In this document: piece after piece, positions 45,376-55,098 of the stretch
Layout: every line of letters starts with the position of its first letter
Position numbering within the stretch: the first letter of the stretch is position 1
Origin: an uncultured beta proteobacterium
GTDB taxonomy: Bacteria > Pseudomonadota > Gammaproteobacteria > Burkholderiales > Burkholderiaceae_C
NCBI GenBank assembly: GCA_903838565.1
Contig: CAILZB010000081.1
Location: forward strand, 21,280-85,279
Direction of reading: 5' to 3'
DNA length: 64,000 nucleotides
Program-made: the position numbers and the translations under genes
The notes under the pieces: model-generated
The model's input: the letters and a program-made list of their open reading frames with translations, nothing else
Database searches by the model: none
Told to the model about the DNA's origin: nothing

Positions 45376-46692
45376 TTGGACAGCCAGGCACACGAGTTTG
45401 ACGTCGCAATCGTCGGCGCAGGTCCGGCAGGTTGCAGTTGCGCGCTGTGGCTGCAGGAAATCGGTTTGCGCTGTGCACTCATCGACCAGGCGCCGGTCGT
45501 CTGCAGTCGGCTGGACGGTTTTTCCTTCCGGCAAGACTGGGTGCTTGGCCATCCCGATCAAGCCCTGGCCGAGATCGCGCAAGGCTACGCCGCGCATCTG
45601 CAGCGGCAACCCGGAGTGACTCTGCACCTGAGGACCGAGGTGCTGCAGGTTCGCCGCGCAGGCGCGCGCGTGCAGCTGTCGCTGACGGATGGGACGCAGA
45701 TCCGTGCGCAGGCGCTGGTCGCCGCCACCGGGATGCGGCCTCGGCATCCGAAGCTCTACTTTGGCGCGGCAACGCCAGACGCTCGGGTGCTCGATGCCAT
45801 CAGCCTGACCCAGCAACGCGCGGCCCTGCGAAATCAGAACATCCTGCTGCTCGGCGGCGGTGACAACGCGGTGGAAAACGCGATTTACCTGAATGAGCTG
45901 GGCAACCGGGTGACGCTGTGGTCGCGCAGCGCCCTCAAGGCCGGGGCCATGCTGGTGCGCACGCTGCAGCAGCGAACGGGAATCGAGTGCCGCATCGGCT
46001 GCGAATTGCCCGCAGCACTGGATCCGCGAGCCGACCGCGTCGTCGTGCGAAGTGCGGCTTATGGCGAGGAGGCATTCGACCAGGTGGCCGTGCTGTTCGG
46101 CTTTGAGCCGGCCCTGGATTGGCTGCACACGTTGGAGCCCGACCCGCGGCTGGGCGCGGCCTGGCCTGAACTTTTCTACGCCGGCGACGTCAGCCAGCGC
46201 CTGCATCCCTGCGTACATTCCGCGCTGGCCGACGGCGTGACCGCAGCCAAGCAGATCCAGCGCTGGATCGAGTCCGGCGCAGTCAACCGCGAAGGCCCCG
46301 CCATGAACGCAGCAACGCCCTTGAAAAGCCCTTGGGGCAATCGCATCCTCACGCTCACCGGTCTGCGCTTCGACGCGAGCTTGGGGATACTGGAACACGA
46401 GCACGAGGCGCCGCAGCCGATCCAGGTGGACGCAGAACTGAACCTGGGAGGGCAGTCGCTGCTGCCGCGCGACGACGAGATCCACCATGTGCTGGACTAC
46501 CGCAAGGTACGACAGATCATCATCAGCGAATGCACGGCCGAGCACATGAACCTGCTCGAGAGCCTGATCGGCAAGCTCGCCGCGCGCCTGATGCAGTTGC
46601 CCGGCGTGCTCGGCGTGCGGGTGAAGATCGCCAAGCTGGAAATTTTTGACGACTGCGAGGTCGCGATCAGGGTCGAGACCGGCCAGTGGTGA
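45376..46692 (+). CDS. FAD-dependent oxidoreductase fused to dihydroneopterin aldolase
   Basis: A 438-residue two-domain frame. Residues 1-300 form a thioredoxin-reductase-like flavoprotein: FAD site VAIVGAGPAGCSCALWL, NAD(P) site ILLLGGGDNAVENAIYL and the closing motif ELFYAGDVS. No redox CxxC is seen, so it resembles ferredoxin/flavodoxin reductase-type members. Residues about 310-438 form a FolB/FolX domain: LTLTGLRFDASLGILEHEHE, VLDYRKVRQI and HMNLLESLIGKLA. The start is TTG. An internal ATG at 46303, with GAAGG 7 bases upstream, could also yield the aldolase alone. The aldolase belongs to folate synthesis. Confidence 0.8.
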   Translation: MDSQAHEFDVAIVGAGPAGCSCALWLQEIGLRCALIDQAPVVCSRLDGFSFRQDWVLGHPDQALAEIAQGYAAHLQRQPGVTLHLRTEVLQVRRAGARVQLSLTDGTQIRAQALVAATGMRPRHPKLYFGAATPDARVLDAISLTQQRAALRNQNILLLGGGDNAVENAIYLNELGNRVTLWSRSALKAGAMLVRTLQQRTGIECRIGCELPAALDPRADRVVVRSAAYGEEAFDQVAVLFGFEPALDWLHTLEPDPRLGAAWPELFYAGDVSQRLHPCVHSALADGVTAAKQIQRWIESGAVNREGPAMNAATPLKSPWGNRILTLTGLRFDASLGILEHEHEAPQPIQVDAELNLGGQSLLPRDDEIHHVLDYRKVRQIIISECTAEHMNLLESLIGKLAARLMQLPGVLGVRVKIAKLEIFDDCEVAIRVETGQW

Positions 46693-46736
46693 GGCACTTA
46701 CAATCTGCACTTTCCCACAGCCTCTGGACAAACACC

Positions 46737-47105
46737 ATGAACCGCTGCCATAACGCTCTCCATTCCCGCTCCGCAGCGGTGCGTCGCCTTCTTCTGGGCG
46801 CCGGCCTGGCCGCAATCTGCCTTGCCAGCCTGGCGCAAACCTCGGTGCGCCAGTTCCCCAAGAATGCGCTGCGCGGCACGCTGGTCGTGGCGGCCGCGCC
46901 AGCCATCACGCTGGACGGAAAAGCGGACCGGCTCTCGCCCGGCGCGCGTATCCGCGGCACGCAAAACACGGTGCTGATGTCGAACACCCTGATCGGCCAG
47001 CCCCTGGTGGTGAACTACACGCGCGAGGCCGCAGGCATGGTGCACGACGTCTGGATCCTCACAGCGGCCGAGGCGGCCATGCCGCGCAAGAGCGCCGGCG
47101 ATTGA
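46737..47105 (+). CDS. Small secreted protein of unknown function
   Basis: A 122-residue protein with a signal peptide (about residues 1-33: basic head, then LLLGAGLAAICLASLAQ). The mature part is small and probably all-beta, with FPKNALRGTLVVAAAP, GKADRLSPGARIRGTQN and GQPLVVNYTREAAGMVHDVW. I do not recognise a named domain. Similar short proteins with a G-x-I-R-x-x-N core occur beside miaB in related bacteria as far as I recall. Confidence 0.7.
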   Translation: MNRCHNALHSRSAAVRRLLLGAGLAAICLASLAQTSVRQFPKNALRGTLVVAAAPAITLDGKADRLSPGARIRGTQNTVLMSNTLIGQPLVVNYTREAAGMVHDVWILTAAEAAMPRKSAGD

Positions 47106-47189
47106 CTGGCGCCGAAAAGCGCGCCTGAGTCCGCTCCCGCACTGCACGATTCGGGTGCGGTTTCCCCCGTTTTTTTTCAAGTATCTGCC

Positions 47190-48545
47190 ATGAGCAAAAA
47201 AGTATTCATCAAGACCTTCGGCTGCCAGATGAACGAGTACGACTCGGACAAGATGAGCGACGTGCTGCACGCAGCGCAGGGCTACGAGTTGACGCTGGAC
47301 GTGGAGCAGGCGGACCTGATCCTGTTCAACACCTGCTCGGTGCGCGAGAAGGCGCAGGAGAAAGTGTTCTCGGATCTGGGCCGCATCAAGCACCTCAAGG
47401 CGCGCGGCGTGAAGATCGGCGTGGGCGGCTGCGTCGCCAGCCAGGAGGGTGCCGCCATCATCGCGCGCGCACCCTATGTGGACGTGGTGTTCGGCCCGCA
47501 GACCCTGCACCGCCTGCCCGAGCTGCTGGCGCAGCGCGAGCTGCAGGGCCGACCGCAGGTCGACATCAGCTTTCCTGAAATCGAGAAATTCGACCACCTG
47601 CCTGCGGCGCGGGTGCAGGGCGCCTCGGCCTTCGTCAGCATCATGGAGGGCTGCTCCAAATACTGCAGCTACTGCGTCGTTCCCTATACCCGGGGCGAAG
47701 AGGTGTCGCGACCTTTTGAGGACGTGCTGGTGGAAGTGGCATCCTTGGCGGACCAGGGCGTGCGCGAAGTCACGCTGCTGGGGCAAAACGTCAACGCCTA
47801 TCGCGGCAGAATGGGTGAAACCAGCGATATCGCCGATCTGGCCACGCTGATCGAATACGTGGCGGAAATCCCCGGCATTGAGCGCATCCGCTACACCACC
47901 AGCCACCCGAACGAATTCACGCCCGCGCTGATCGAGGTCTATGCCACGGTACCCAAGCTGGTGAGCCACCTGCACCTGCCGGTGCAGCACGGCAGCGACC
48001 GCATCCTGTCGGCCATGAAGCGCGGCTACACCAGCCTGGAATACAAGAGCACGGTGCGCAAGCTGCGCGCGGTGCGCCCCGACCTGGCGCTGAGCAGCGA
48101 CTTCATCGTCGGCTTCCCGGGAGAGACGCAGGCCGACTTCGACAAGCTGATGCAGCTGGTGCACGACGTGGGCTACGACAGCTCCTTCAGCTTCATCTTC
48201 AGCCCGCGCCCGGGCACGCCGGCGGCGGCGCTGCACGACGATACCCCGCACGAGGTCAAGCTCGCGCGCCTGCAGCTGCTGCAGTCCACGCTGGATGACA
48301 GCGTCACGCGCATCAGCGCCAGCCGTTTGCACAGCGTGCAGCGCGTGCTGGTCGAAGGCCCGGCGCGCAAGACGCCCCATGCGCTGTTCGGCCGCACCGA
48401 CTGCAACCGCGCCGTGGTGTTTGCCGGGCCCGAGCGGCTCGTGGGACAGATGGTTGACGTGCGCATCACCGACGCACCGCAGAGGTCGTTGCGCGGCGAG
48501 GTGGTGGAGCCGTCCGAGGCGCATGCCCAGGGGGCCCCATGCTGA
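47190..48545 (+). CDS. miaB: tRNA-2-methylthio-N6-dimethylallyladenosine synthase
   Basis: A 451-residue radical-SAM methylthiotransferase acting on A37 of tRNAs that read UNN codons. The N-terminal UPF0004 domain has [15 protein letters not shown] plus two further cysteines (NTCSVRE and GGCVAS) for the auxiliary cluster. The radical-SAM cluster is in [16 protein letters not shown], and a TRAM domain closes the protein (about residues 380-445). The last 7 bases overlap the alpha-galactosidase frame. Confidence 0.96.
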   Translation: MSKKVFIKTFGCQMNEYDSDKMSDVLHAAQGYELTLDVEQADLILFNTCSVREKAQEKVFSDLGRIKHLKARGVKIGVGGCVASQEGAAIIARAPYVDVVFGPQTLHRLPELLAQRELQGRPQVDISFPEIEKFDHLPAARVQGASAFVSIMEGCSKYCSYCVVPYTRGEEVSRPFEDVLVEVASLADQGVREVTLLGQNVNAYRGRMGETSDIADLATLIEYVAEIPGIERIRYTTSHPNEFTPALIEVYATVPKLVSHLHLPVQHGSDRILSAMKRGYTSLEYKSTVRKLRAVRPDLALSSDFIVGFPGETQADFDKLMQLVHDVGYDSSFSFIFSPRPGTPAAALHDDTPHEVKLARLQLLQSTLDDSVTRISASRLHSVQRVLVEGPARKTPHALFGRTDCNRAVVFAGPERLVGQMVDVRITDAPQRSLRGEVVEPSEAHAQGAPC

Positions 48546-50776
48546 TGCCAAAACGAGTCCTTTTCCTGCTGGGCCTGCTTTGGCTCAGCGCAGCTTCCTG
48601 GGCCGACAGCGGCGACAGGATCATGCTGCCTCAGGCACGCTTCAGCACCGGTGACCACAGCGCATGGAAGGACCCCGGGTTCGACGACCACGAATGGAAA
48701 GTGCTCGATACCTCGCGCTACTACGAGGAACAGGGCTTTGCCGGCTACGACGGCTATTCGTGGTACCGAATCCACGTCGTCATCCCCTCTTCCCTCAAGG
48801 ACACCAGCCCCTGGCAGGAACGCCTGCAGGTGTTCCTCGCCTCCATCGACGACGTGGACCAGACCTATTTCAACGGCGTCAAAATCGGCCAGACCGGGCG
48901 CATGCCCGAGGACCCCGGCGGCTACGACAGCCAGTACCAGGCGCGGCGCGACTACCACGTCGACCTGCGCTCTGAACTCGTGCGCTGGGACCGCGACAAC
49001 GTGATCGCCGTGCGGGTCTATGACGGCGGCGGCGGCGGGGGGTTCCACAAGGGACAGCCCTACCTCAAGATGGCGCAGAAGATCGAGGGCGTCGCGCTGG
49101 ACCCGACCCAATCGAGCACGCGCTTCCTGCCCAACGGGCGCTCCAGCACCACGCTGAAAATTGCCAACGGCTTCCCCGTGGCGCAAAGCGGTCAGCTGGA
49201 GATTTCCGTCAAGGATGGCGCGACCGGGCGCGTATTGCAGCGGCAACAGCAAGCGCTGCAGATCGCGCCCATGGGGAGCAGCCAGGTGGCGATCAACACC
49301 GCTTCGCGCGCCGGCATCCAGGTGACCTATCGCTACCTCGATACGGCCTCCGGCAAGACATTGGAGGCGACACAGGCCCTGCCCTATCTGCTCACGCCAC
49401 CCGAGCGGCCAACGCCCGCCATCCACGGCGCCAGCGTCTTGGGTGCGCGCGCAGGGAGGCCGTTGCTCTACAAGATCGCTGCTACCGGGCGCGCGCCACT
49501 GCGCTACAGCGTGTCGCAGTTGCCTGCAGGACTGCAGCTGGACGACAAGACCGGAGTGATCTCCGGCGCGCTCGCGGCCGACGGCACTTACACGATGCAA
49601 CTCCAGGCGCGCAATGCGCTGGGCCAGGCCACGCGGGCGTTCTCCATCGTCGTGGGCGACACGCTGGCGCTCACGCCGCCCATGGGCTGGAACAGCTGGA
49701 CCGCGCACGGCACCGGCGTGAGCGACGCGCTGATCCGCCAGGCGGCCCAGGCGCTGATCGCCACGGGGCTGGCGGCGCACGGCTGGAACTACGTCAACAT
49801 CGATGACGGCTGGGAGGCGCAGGCGCGAAACGCTCAGGGCGAGATCGTGGGCAACGAGAAGTTTCCCGACATGCAGGCGCTGGGGGATTTCCTGCACCAG
49901 CGCGGCCTCAAGTTCGGCATTTACTCGTCGCCCGGCGCGTTCACCTGCGGCCACTTTCTGGGCTCGCTCGGGCACGAGCGGCAGGACGCGGCCAGCTATG
50001 CGCGCTGGGGCGTGGACTACCTCAAGTACGACCTGTGCAGTTACGCCGACACGATGTCGAAGCAGCCGACGCTGGCCGAACACCAAAAGCCCTACCAGGT
50101 GATGGCGCAGGCGCTGCAGGAAGCGCCGCGTGACGTGGTCTTCAGCCTGTGCCAGTACGGGCTGAAGGAGGTGTGGAACTGGGGCGCCGACGTGCGCGGC
50201 AATCTGTGGCGAACCACCTGGGACGTGGAGGACAGTTGGGACAGTGTGGCCAAGATCGGCTTTGCCCAGGCGCCCTACTCCGCGGCGGCAGGCCCCGGTC
50301 ACTGGAACGACCCGGACACGCTGGTCGTGGGCCAGCTCGGCTGGGGCAATGCGCTGCACCCCTCGCGCCTGACCCCTGACGAGCAGTACACCCAGGTCAG
50401 CCTGTGGAGCCTGCTGGCCGCGCCCCTGCTGATCGGCAACGACCTCTCCCACATGGATGCTTTCACCCGGAACCTGCTGAGCAACGACGAGGTCATCGCG
50501 ATCAACCAGGACGCGCTGGGCCACGCCGCGCAGCGCGTGTTCCAGGATCAGGACTGGCAGGTCTGGGTCAAGGACATCGAAGGCGGACGCAAGGCGGTGG
50601 GCGTATTCAATCTGGGCGAGGAATACCGCTCCTTCAGACTGTTGCCCGGCCTGCTGGGCAAGACCTCTTTCAGCAAGCTGCGCGACGCCTGGCGCCAGCG
50701 GGACCTGGGTAGATCTGCGGGTGGCATCACGCTCAGCGCGCCAGCCCACGGCATGGCGCTCGTGATCGTGGAGTGA
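48539..50776 (+). CDS. Secreted GH27 alpha-galactosidase with N-terminal beta-sandwich domains
   Basis: A 745-residue exported hydrolase. A signal peptide (about residues 1-22, ending AASWA) is followed by a jelly-roll domain (about 25-180), a NEW3-like domain and a putative-Ig module (about 305-375; [18 protein letters not shown]). The GH27 barrel begins [16 protein letters not shown]. The nucleophile is D498 in YLKYDLCSY and the likely acid/base is D562 in TWDVEDSWD. It should release terminal alpha-linked galactose or a related sugar outside the cytoplasm. Translation begins inside miaB (ATG 48539 or 48545), suggesting coupling. It is the only glycan-degrading gene in the window. Confidence 0.88.
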   Translation: MLMPKRVLFLLGLLWLSAASWADSGDRIMLPQARFSTGDHSAWKDPGFDDHEWKVLDTSRYYEEQGFAGYDGYSWYRIHVVIPSSLKDTSPWQERLQVFLASIDDVDQTYFNGVKIGQTGRMPEDPGGYDSQYQARRDYHVDLRSELVRWDRDNVIAVRVYDGGGGGGFHKGQPYLKMAQKIEGVALDPTQSSTRFLPNGRSSTTLKIANGFPVAQSGQLEISVKDGATGRVLQRQQQALQIAPMGSSQVAINTASRAGIQVTYRYLDTASGKTLEATQALPYLLTPPERPTPAIHGASVLGARAGRPLLYKIAATGRAPLRYSVSQLPAGLQLDDKTGVISGALAADGTYTMQLQARNALGQATRAFSIVVGDTLALTPPMGWNSWTAHGTGVSDALIRQAAQALIATGLAAHGWNYVNIDDGWEAQARNAQGEIVGNEKFPDMQALGDFLHQRGLKFGIYSSPGAFTCGHFLGSLGHERQDAASYARWGVDYLKYDLCSYADTMSKQPTLAEHQKPYQVMAQALQEAPRDVVFSLCQYGLKEVWNWGADVRGNLWRTTWDVEDSWDSVAKIGFAQAPYSAAAGPGHWNDPDTLVVGQLGWGNALHPSRLTPDEQYTQVSLWSLLAAPLLIGNDLSHMDAFTRNLLSNDEVIAINQDALGHAAQRVFQDQDWQVWVKDIEGGRKAVGVFNLGEEYRSFRLLPGLLGKTSFSKLRDAWRQRDLGRSAGGITLSAPAHGMALVIVE

Positions 50777-50817
50777 GTCGGCAAGCGTCGGGGTTGGGGT
50801 GCGGGTGTCAAGCCCGA

Positions 50818-52497
50818 CTACATGAGCCAGCTGGCCTGAACCCGGTGCAAGCCCTCGTCGCTGGTGCTCAATTCAAAACGGCCGCCCGACAGGATGGCCA
50901 GCTCCCTGGAAGCGTCCAACAACGCGTCGCCGCCGCTGGCGCCAGCAGGCTCAACCCGTGGCCCATCGTATTCGAGCATCAGGACGATTCGATCGTCCTG
51001 CGCCTGTATCGTCAGCAAGATGTGGTGTATCGATGCGCATGCACCGAATGCCCGACAGACCTCTTCCATCATACGGAAGATGATGATCCGCAGAGCCTGG
51101 GGAATCTGCGCGTCGTCCACCGAAATGTCGGCATGCGTTTGCACCCCGGGGTGCTGGACCTCGTATTCGCGCAGGAACCAGCGGATGGTCGCCGACAGTC
51201 CCAGGTCGTCAAGGCTTGAGGGCCGCAGGCTCAGCGCCAGGGATCGGACCTCGACAATCGCGTCCTTCATCGGCTCCAGACCGGCAACCGGCCCGCCACC
51301 CGGCGTCGACAGCCCGAGCGACGCCGCCTCCACGCGCATCTTGAGCGCGGACAGGGTCTGCGCCACACCTTCGTGCAGGGCGAAGGCAATGCTCTTCTTT
51401 TCGTGTTCACGGTGCTGCAGCATGCGCGCCGACAACACCTCCAGATGCAAGGCGTGCGCACGGAGTTCCGACTCCGCCTGCAGCCGTGCCAGTTCGTGGC
51501 GCTGCGCCAGCTCATCGTAGGCCAGGCGCCGCCGCTGGTAGACACTCAGGCTGACCATCGCGATCAGCGCGATCAGACAGAACAGCATGGCGTCCCTTCG
51601 GGACTCCTGATCGAGCGTCGCGAAGATCGAATGCGTGTCACGGGAAACGGACACCACCAGCGGCTTGTCCATGTGCAGGTGGGCAGGCTGTATCGTTCGA
51701 AAGGCGATCAGTCGGTGTTCGCCCGTGAGCGACGAAAGACCTGAGAAAACCGCCTCGGTCGCGCCGCCGCTTCGATAGCGAGCGAACAGGCTGCCGGGTC
51801 TGGCCAGGTCCTTTCCGTTGAGCTCGACCCTCGCAGGCGCCATCATGAAAAATACTCCATCACCGTGCGCCAGCGACACCTGCACCCCCGGCGAATAGCG
51901 CGTCGAGTCCAGCAAGGTCTTGAAATACTCCGGATCAACGCCGGCAATGACGACGCCACCGAATTCGCCGCGGGCTCCGGGGATGACCCGGTTCAAGCTC
52001 ATCACATAGTCGCCATTTCTGGTGACGTAAGGGGGGGCAACGTAGAGCGTTTTCGGGTCATTGCCACGCGCAGGGGTCTGGAAGAAGAGCCGATCTGACA
52101 GGTCGCGTCCGATGGAATCCGTCTTGTTGGACGCGATGACGCGCCCATCGGCATCGGTGATCAGGATGTTGCGTATTCCATCCAGCGCACCGCTGAGAAC
52201 CCCCAGGCGCCGGTTGCCCACTTTGAAGCCGTCATTCGCCAGTTTCCACGCTGGCAGATCTTCCACGATGCTGTCGAGCGCGTTCTTCGTGGCCGCTATC
52301 TGCCGGACCAGGTTTCTCTCGACGATCAATGCTTGCCCGGCCAGTCGTTCCCGCTCCCGCTGCTCGGTCGCGCCGTAGGCCTGGTGCAGCGAGTAGGCCA
52401 TGTAGCCGCCCAGCGGCAGCAATGCCGAAAGCAGCAGCAGCCATTCTGCAAGCCGCCTGCTGGGCGTCGGGATCCGTTTGAAGCTCATCATGAACAC
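50818..52497 (-). CDS. Membrane sensor kinase-like protein with a degenerate ATPase domain
   Basis: A 559-residue protein. Transmembrane helix 1 spans about residues 16-38; a periplasmic dCache-like sensor (about 40-295) has NILITDADGRVIASN and DRLFFQ; helix 2 is at about 300-320. The HisKA_3-like helix has H375 in FALHEGVAQTLSALKM. The usual aspartate after the histidine is glutamate. The ATPase region lacks the N-box asparagine (RMMEEVCRAFGAC) and the DxGxG box (EYDGPRVEP). It may be unable to bind ATP and act as a sensor or partner. No response regulator is adjacent. Confidence 0.8.
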   Translation of the reverse strand: MFMMSFKRIPTPSRRLAEWLLLLSALLPLGGYMAYSLHQAYGATEQRERERLAGQALIVERNLVRQIAATKNALDSIVEDLPAWKLANDGFKVGNRRLGVLSGALDGIRNILITDADGRVIASNKTDSIGRDLSDRLFFQTPARGNDPKTLYVAPPYVTRNGDYVMSLNRVIPGARGEFGGVVIAGVDPEYFKTLLDSTRYSPGVQVSLAHGDGVFFMMAPARVELNGKDLARPGSLFARYRSGGATEAVFSGLSSLTGEHRLIAFRTIQPAHLHMDKPLVVSVSRDTHSIFATLDQESRRDAMLFCLIALIAMVSLSVYQRRRLAYDELAQRHELARLQAESELRAHALHLEVLSARMLQHREHEKKSIAFALHEGVAQTLSALKMRVEAASLGLSTPGGGPVAGLEPMKDAIVEVRSLALSLRPSSLDDLGLSATIRWFLREYEVQHPGVQTHADISVDDAQIPQALRIIIFRMMEEVCRAFGACASIHHILLTIQAQDDRIVLMLEYDGPRVEPAGASGGDALLDASRELAILSGGRFELSTSDEGLHRVQASWLM

Positions 52498-52561
52498 CGT
52501 GGTTTAACGTGAAGGCAGCCACTTTCATGACTCGGAGCGCTCCGCGGGCGAAGCATGAAGG

Positions 52562-53938
52562 TCAGCGCGGCATCCCCGGCATGCCGCCACCCATGCCCTT
52601 CATGCCGCCCAGGCGCTTCATCATCTTCATCATGCCGGAGCCCTTCATCTTCTTCATCATGTCCTGCATCTGCTCGAACTCCTTGAGCATGCGGTTCACC
52701 TCCTGCACGTGCACCCCTGCGCCGGCGGCGATGCGGCGCTTGCGCGTGGCCTTGATGAGCTCGGGCTTGCGCCGCTCCAGCGGCGTCATGCTGTGGATGA
52801 TGCCTTCCTTGCGGCGGATGTCCTTCTCCGCCCGGTCCATGTCGACCTGACCGGCCTTGGCGGCCATGGCCGCTGGCAGCTTGTCCATCAGGCTGGAGAG
52901 GCCGCCCATGCTCTTCATCTGCTGGATCTGGCCCAGAAAATCATTCAGGTCGAACGCCGCACCGCTCTTGACCTTGGCCGCGAGTTTTTGCGCCGCCTCC
53001 ACGTTGACCCCGGCCGTGACCTGCTCCACCAGCGCCAGGATGTCGCCCATGCCCAGGATGCGTCCCGCGTGGCGCTCGGCGTCGAAGACCTCAAGGCCGT
53101 CGATCTTCTCCGAGGTGCCGGCAAACTTGATCGGTGCGCCCGTCACCTGGCGCACCGACAAGGCCGCGCCGCCGCGCGAGTCGCCGTCGAGCTTGGTCAG
53201 GATGATGCCGGTCAGCGGCAGCGCTTCCTTGAACGCCCGCGCCGTGTTGATCGCGTCCTGGCCCTGCATCGCGTCCACCACGAACAGCGTCTCCACGGGA
53301 TTGAGCACTTCGTGCAAGGCCTTGATTTCCTGCATCAGCGCTTCGTCGATCGCCAGGCGCCCGGCCGTGTCGACCAGCAGCACGTCGAAGAAATGGCGGC
53401 GCGCATAGTCCAGCGCGGCGCGCGCGATGTCCAGCGGCTTCTGGTCCGGACTGCTGGGAAACCACTCGGCGCCGGCCTGCGCCGTCACGACCTTGAGCTG
53501 CTCGATCGCGGCGGGTCGGTACACGTCGCCCGAGACCGTGAGCACTTTCTTCTTGCGCTTTTCGATCAGGTGCTTGGCCAATTTTGCGGTGGTCGTGGTC
53601 TTGCCCGCGCCCTGCAGACCCGCCATCAGGATCACCGCGGGTGGCTGCGCCGCCAGGTTGATGTCGCTCACGCCCTGCCCCATGGTGGCGGCGAGTTCGC
53701 GGTTCACGATGCCCACCAGCGCCTGACCGGGAGAGAGCGAACCCAGCACTTCCTGCCCCAGCGCCTTGTCCTTGACGCGGGCGATGAAGTCGCGCACCAC
53801 GGGCAGGGCCACGTCCGCCTCCAGCAGCGCCATGCGCACTTCGCGCAGCATGTCGGCCACGTTGGCTTCGGTGATGCGCGCCTGGCCGCTGATGTGTTTG
53901 ACCAGGCGGGAAAGTTTGTCGGAGAGAGCGGATGCCAT
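52562..53938 (-). CDS. ffh: Signal recognition particle protein Ffh (SRP54)
   Basis: A 458-residue GTPase that binds signal sequences and 4.5S RNA and delivers ribosomes to FtsY. N domain, then G domain with GLQGAGKTTTTAKLA, DTAGRL, AMQGQDAINTA and TKLDGDSRGGAAL. The M domain ends in a methionine-rich stretch (MQDMMKKMKGSGMMKMMKRL) that holds the signal-sequence groove. The frame opens at 54199, but the ATG at 53938 matches the family. It diverges from the CcsA-like gene. Confidence 0.97.
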   Translation of the reverse strand: MASALSDKLSRLVKHISGQARITEANVADMLREVRMALLEADVALPVVRDFIARVKDKALGQEVLGSLSPGQALVGIVNRELAATMGQGVSDINLAAQPPAVILMAGLQGAGKTTTTAKLAKHLIEKRKKKVLTVSGDVYRPAAIEQLKVVTAQAGAEWFPSSPDQKPLDIARAALDYARRHFFDVLLVDTAGRLAIDEALMQEIKALHEVLNPVETLFVVDAMQGQDAINTARAFKEALPLTGIILTKLDGDSRGGAALSVRQVTGAPIKFAGTSEKIDGLEVFDAERHAGRILGMGDILALVEQVTAGVNVEAAQKLAAKVKSGAAFDLNDFLGQIQQMKSMGGLSSLMDKLPAAMAAKAGQVDMDRAEKDIRRKEGIIHSMTPLERRKPELIKATRKRRIAAGAGVHVQEVNRMLKEFEQMQDMMKKMKGSGMMKMMKRLGGMKGMGGGMPGMPR

Positions 53939-54081
53939 GGGGCTGTGTCCCGAACGCCGGGACCCTGGTTGAATGCCAAGGAATGCTGGCAAGGTGCAAA
54001 GCGTCAAGCGCTGACTTTCAAGCGCCGGCTGCGAAGCGCACCGGGCCATCAAAGCGAGTTCTTTGACGTTAAACTGTAGCC

Positions 54082-54882
54082 ATGATTTTAGCCAGTGCCA
54101 CCGAACTGACCGTCCTGCTGTCCGCCGTCGCAGCGCTCGCCTATGCGGTGCCCGCCGTCGCCGGGAACCGCCTGAGTCCCACATCGGCCCATTTTGCATT
54201 GCTGGCAGCGTGGCTGCTGCACGCCGCCGTGCTGGCCTCGGGCTTGCTGGGGGAGGTGCCGCGCTTCGGTTTTGCCCCGGCGCTCTCGATCACCGCCTGG
54301 TTGGTGCTCACGGTCTACGCGGTTGAAAGTCAACGCTTTCCGCAACTGCGTGCGCGCTGGGCCCTGTCGGGCCTGGGCGCGGCCGCGGTGCTGATGGCCA
54401 TGGCCTTTCCCGGCACGCCGCTGCACCCCACGGCCTCGCCCTGGCTGCCGCTACATTGGGCGCTGGGCCTGGCGTCCTACGGCCTGTTCGCGGCGGCCGT
54501 GGTGCATGCCTGGCTCATGACCCGCGCGGAAAAGCAGATCCGCCTGGCCGCGGACCCGCACGCCGGCATCCCGCTGCTCACGCTGGAGCGCCTCACCTTC
54601 CGCTTTGTGCTGGCCGGCTTCATCTCGCTCACCGCCACCTTGTTGGCGGGCTGGTTCTTCGGCGAAAGGCTGTACGGCGGCATCGGCTGGAAATGGGATC
54701 ACAAGACCATCTTTTCGCTGCTCTCCTGGCTGACGTTTGCGGTGCTGCTGGTGGGTCGGCAGCGCTTCGGCTGGCGCGGGCGCAAGGCGGTGCGCGTGCT
54801 GTACACCGGTGCGGCGCTGCTGCTGCTGGGCTATGTCGGTTCACGCTTTGTGCTGGAGGTGATTCTGGGACGGGTTTCATGA
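54082..54882 (+). CDS. CcsA/YpjD-like cytochrome c assembly-family membrane protein
   Basis: A 266-residue inner-membrane protein with about eight hydrophobic segments. The cytochrome-c-assembly core is visible in PWLPLHWALGLASYGLFAAA and YGGIGWKWDHKTIFSLLSWL, including conserved histidines that bind haem in CcsA/CcmC relatives. This gene, beside ffh, is usually annotated as YpjD. Its precise role is unclear. Its stop overlaps the next start as ATGA. Confidence 0.87.
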   Translation: MILASATELTVLLSAVAALAYAVPAVAGNRLSPTSAHFALLAAWLLHAAVLASGLLGEVPRFGFAPALSITAWLVLTVYAVESQRFPQLRARWALSGLGAAAVLMAMAFPGTPLHPTASPWLPLHWALGLASYGLFAAAVVHAWLMTRAEKQIRLAADPHAGIPLLTLERLTFRFVLAGFISLTATLLAGWFFGERLYGGIGWKWDHKTIFSLLSWLTFAVLLVGRQRFGWRGRKAVRVLYTGAALLLLGYVGSRFVLEVILGRVS

Positions 54883-55097
54883 AATTGCTGCTGGTGCTGG
54901 CGGTCGTGGCGGCGGCGCTATGGCTGTGGCGCTCGGGACGCTCCAGCGTCCCGGCGCGAAGCGCAGTCGCGCCAACCCAAGCCCAAGACATGATCGCTTG
55001 CGGCTTGTGCCAGGTCCACGTGCCGGCGGCGGAGGCGATCGCTGGCAAACGGGGGCGCTACTGCTGCACCCAGCACCGCCAGCAGGCGGAGCCCTGA
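54879..55097 (+). CDS. Small PP0621-like cysteine protein
   Basis: A 72-residue protein with an N-terminal hydrophobic helix ([15 protein letters not shown]) and a short cysteine-rich end: ACGLCQVHVPAAEA, then RYCCTQH. The spacing suits a small zinc ribbon. It matches the PP0621 group found upstream of pilS in proteobacteria. It is coupled to the CcsA-like gene by ATGA and lies 1 base before pilS. Confidence 0.78.
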   Translation: MKLLLVLAVVAAALWLWRSGRSSVPARSAVAPTQAQDMIACGLCQVHVPAAEAIAGKRGRYCCTQHRQQAEP

Positions 55098-55098
55098 C

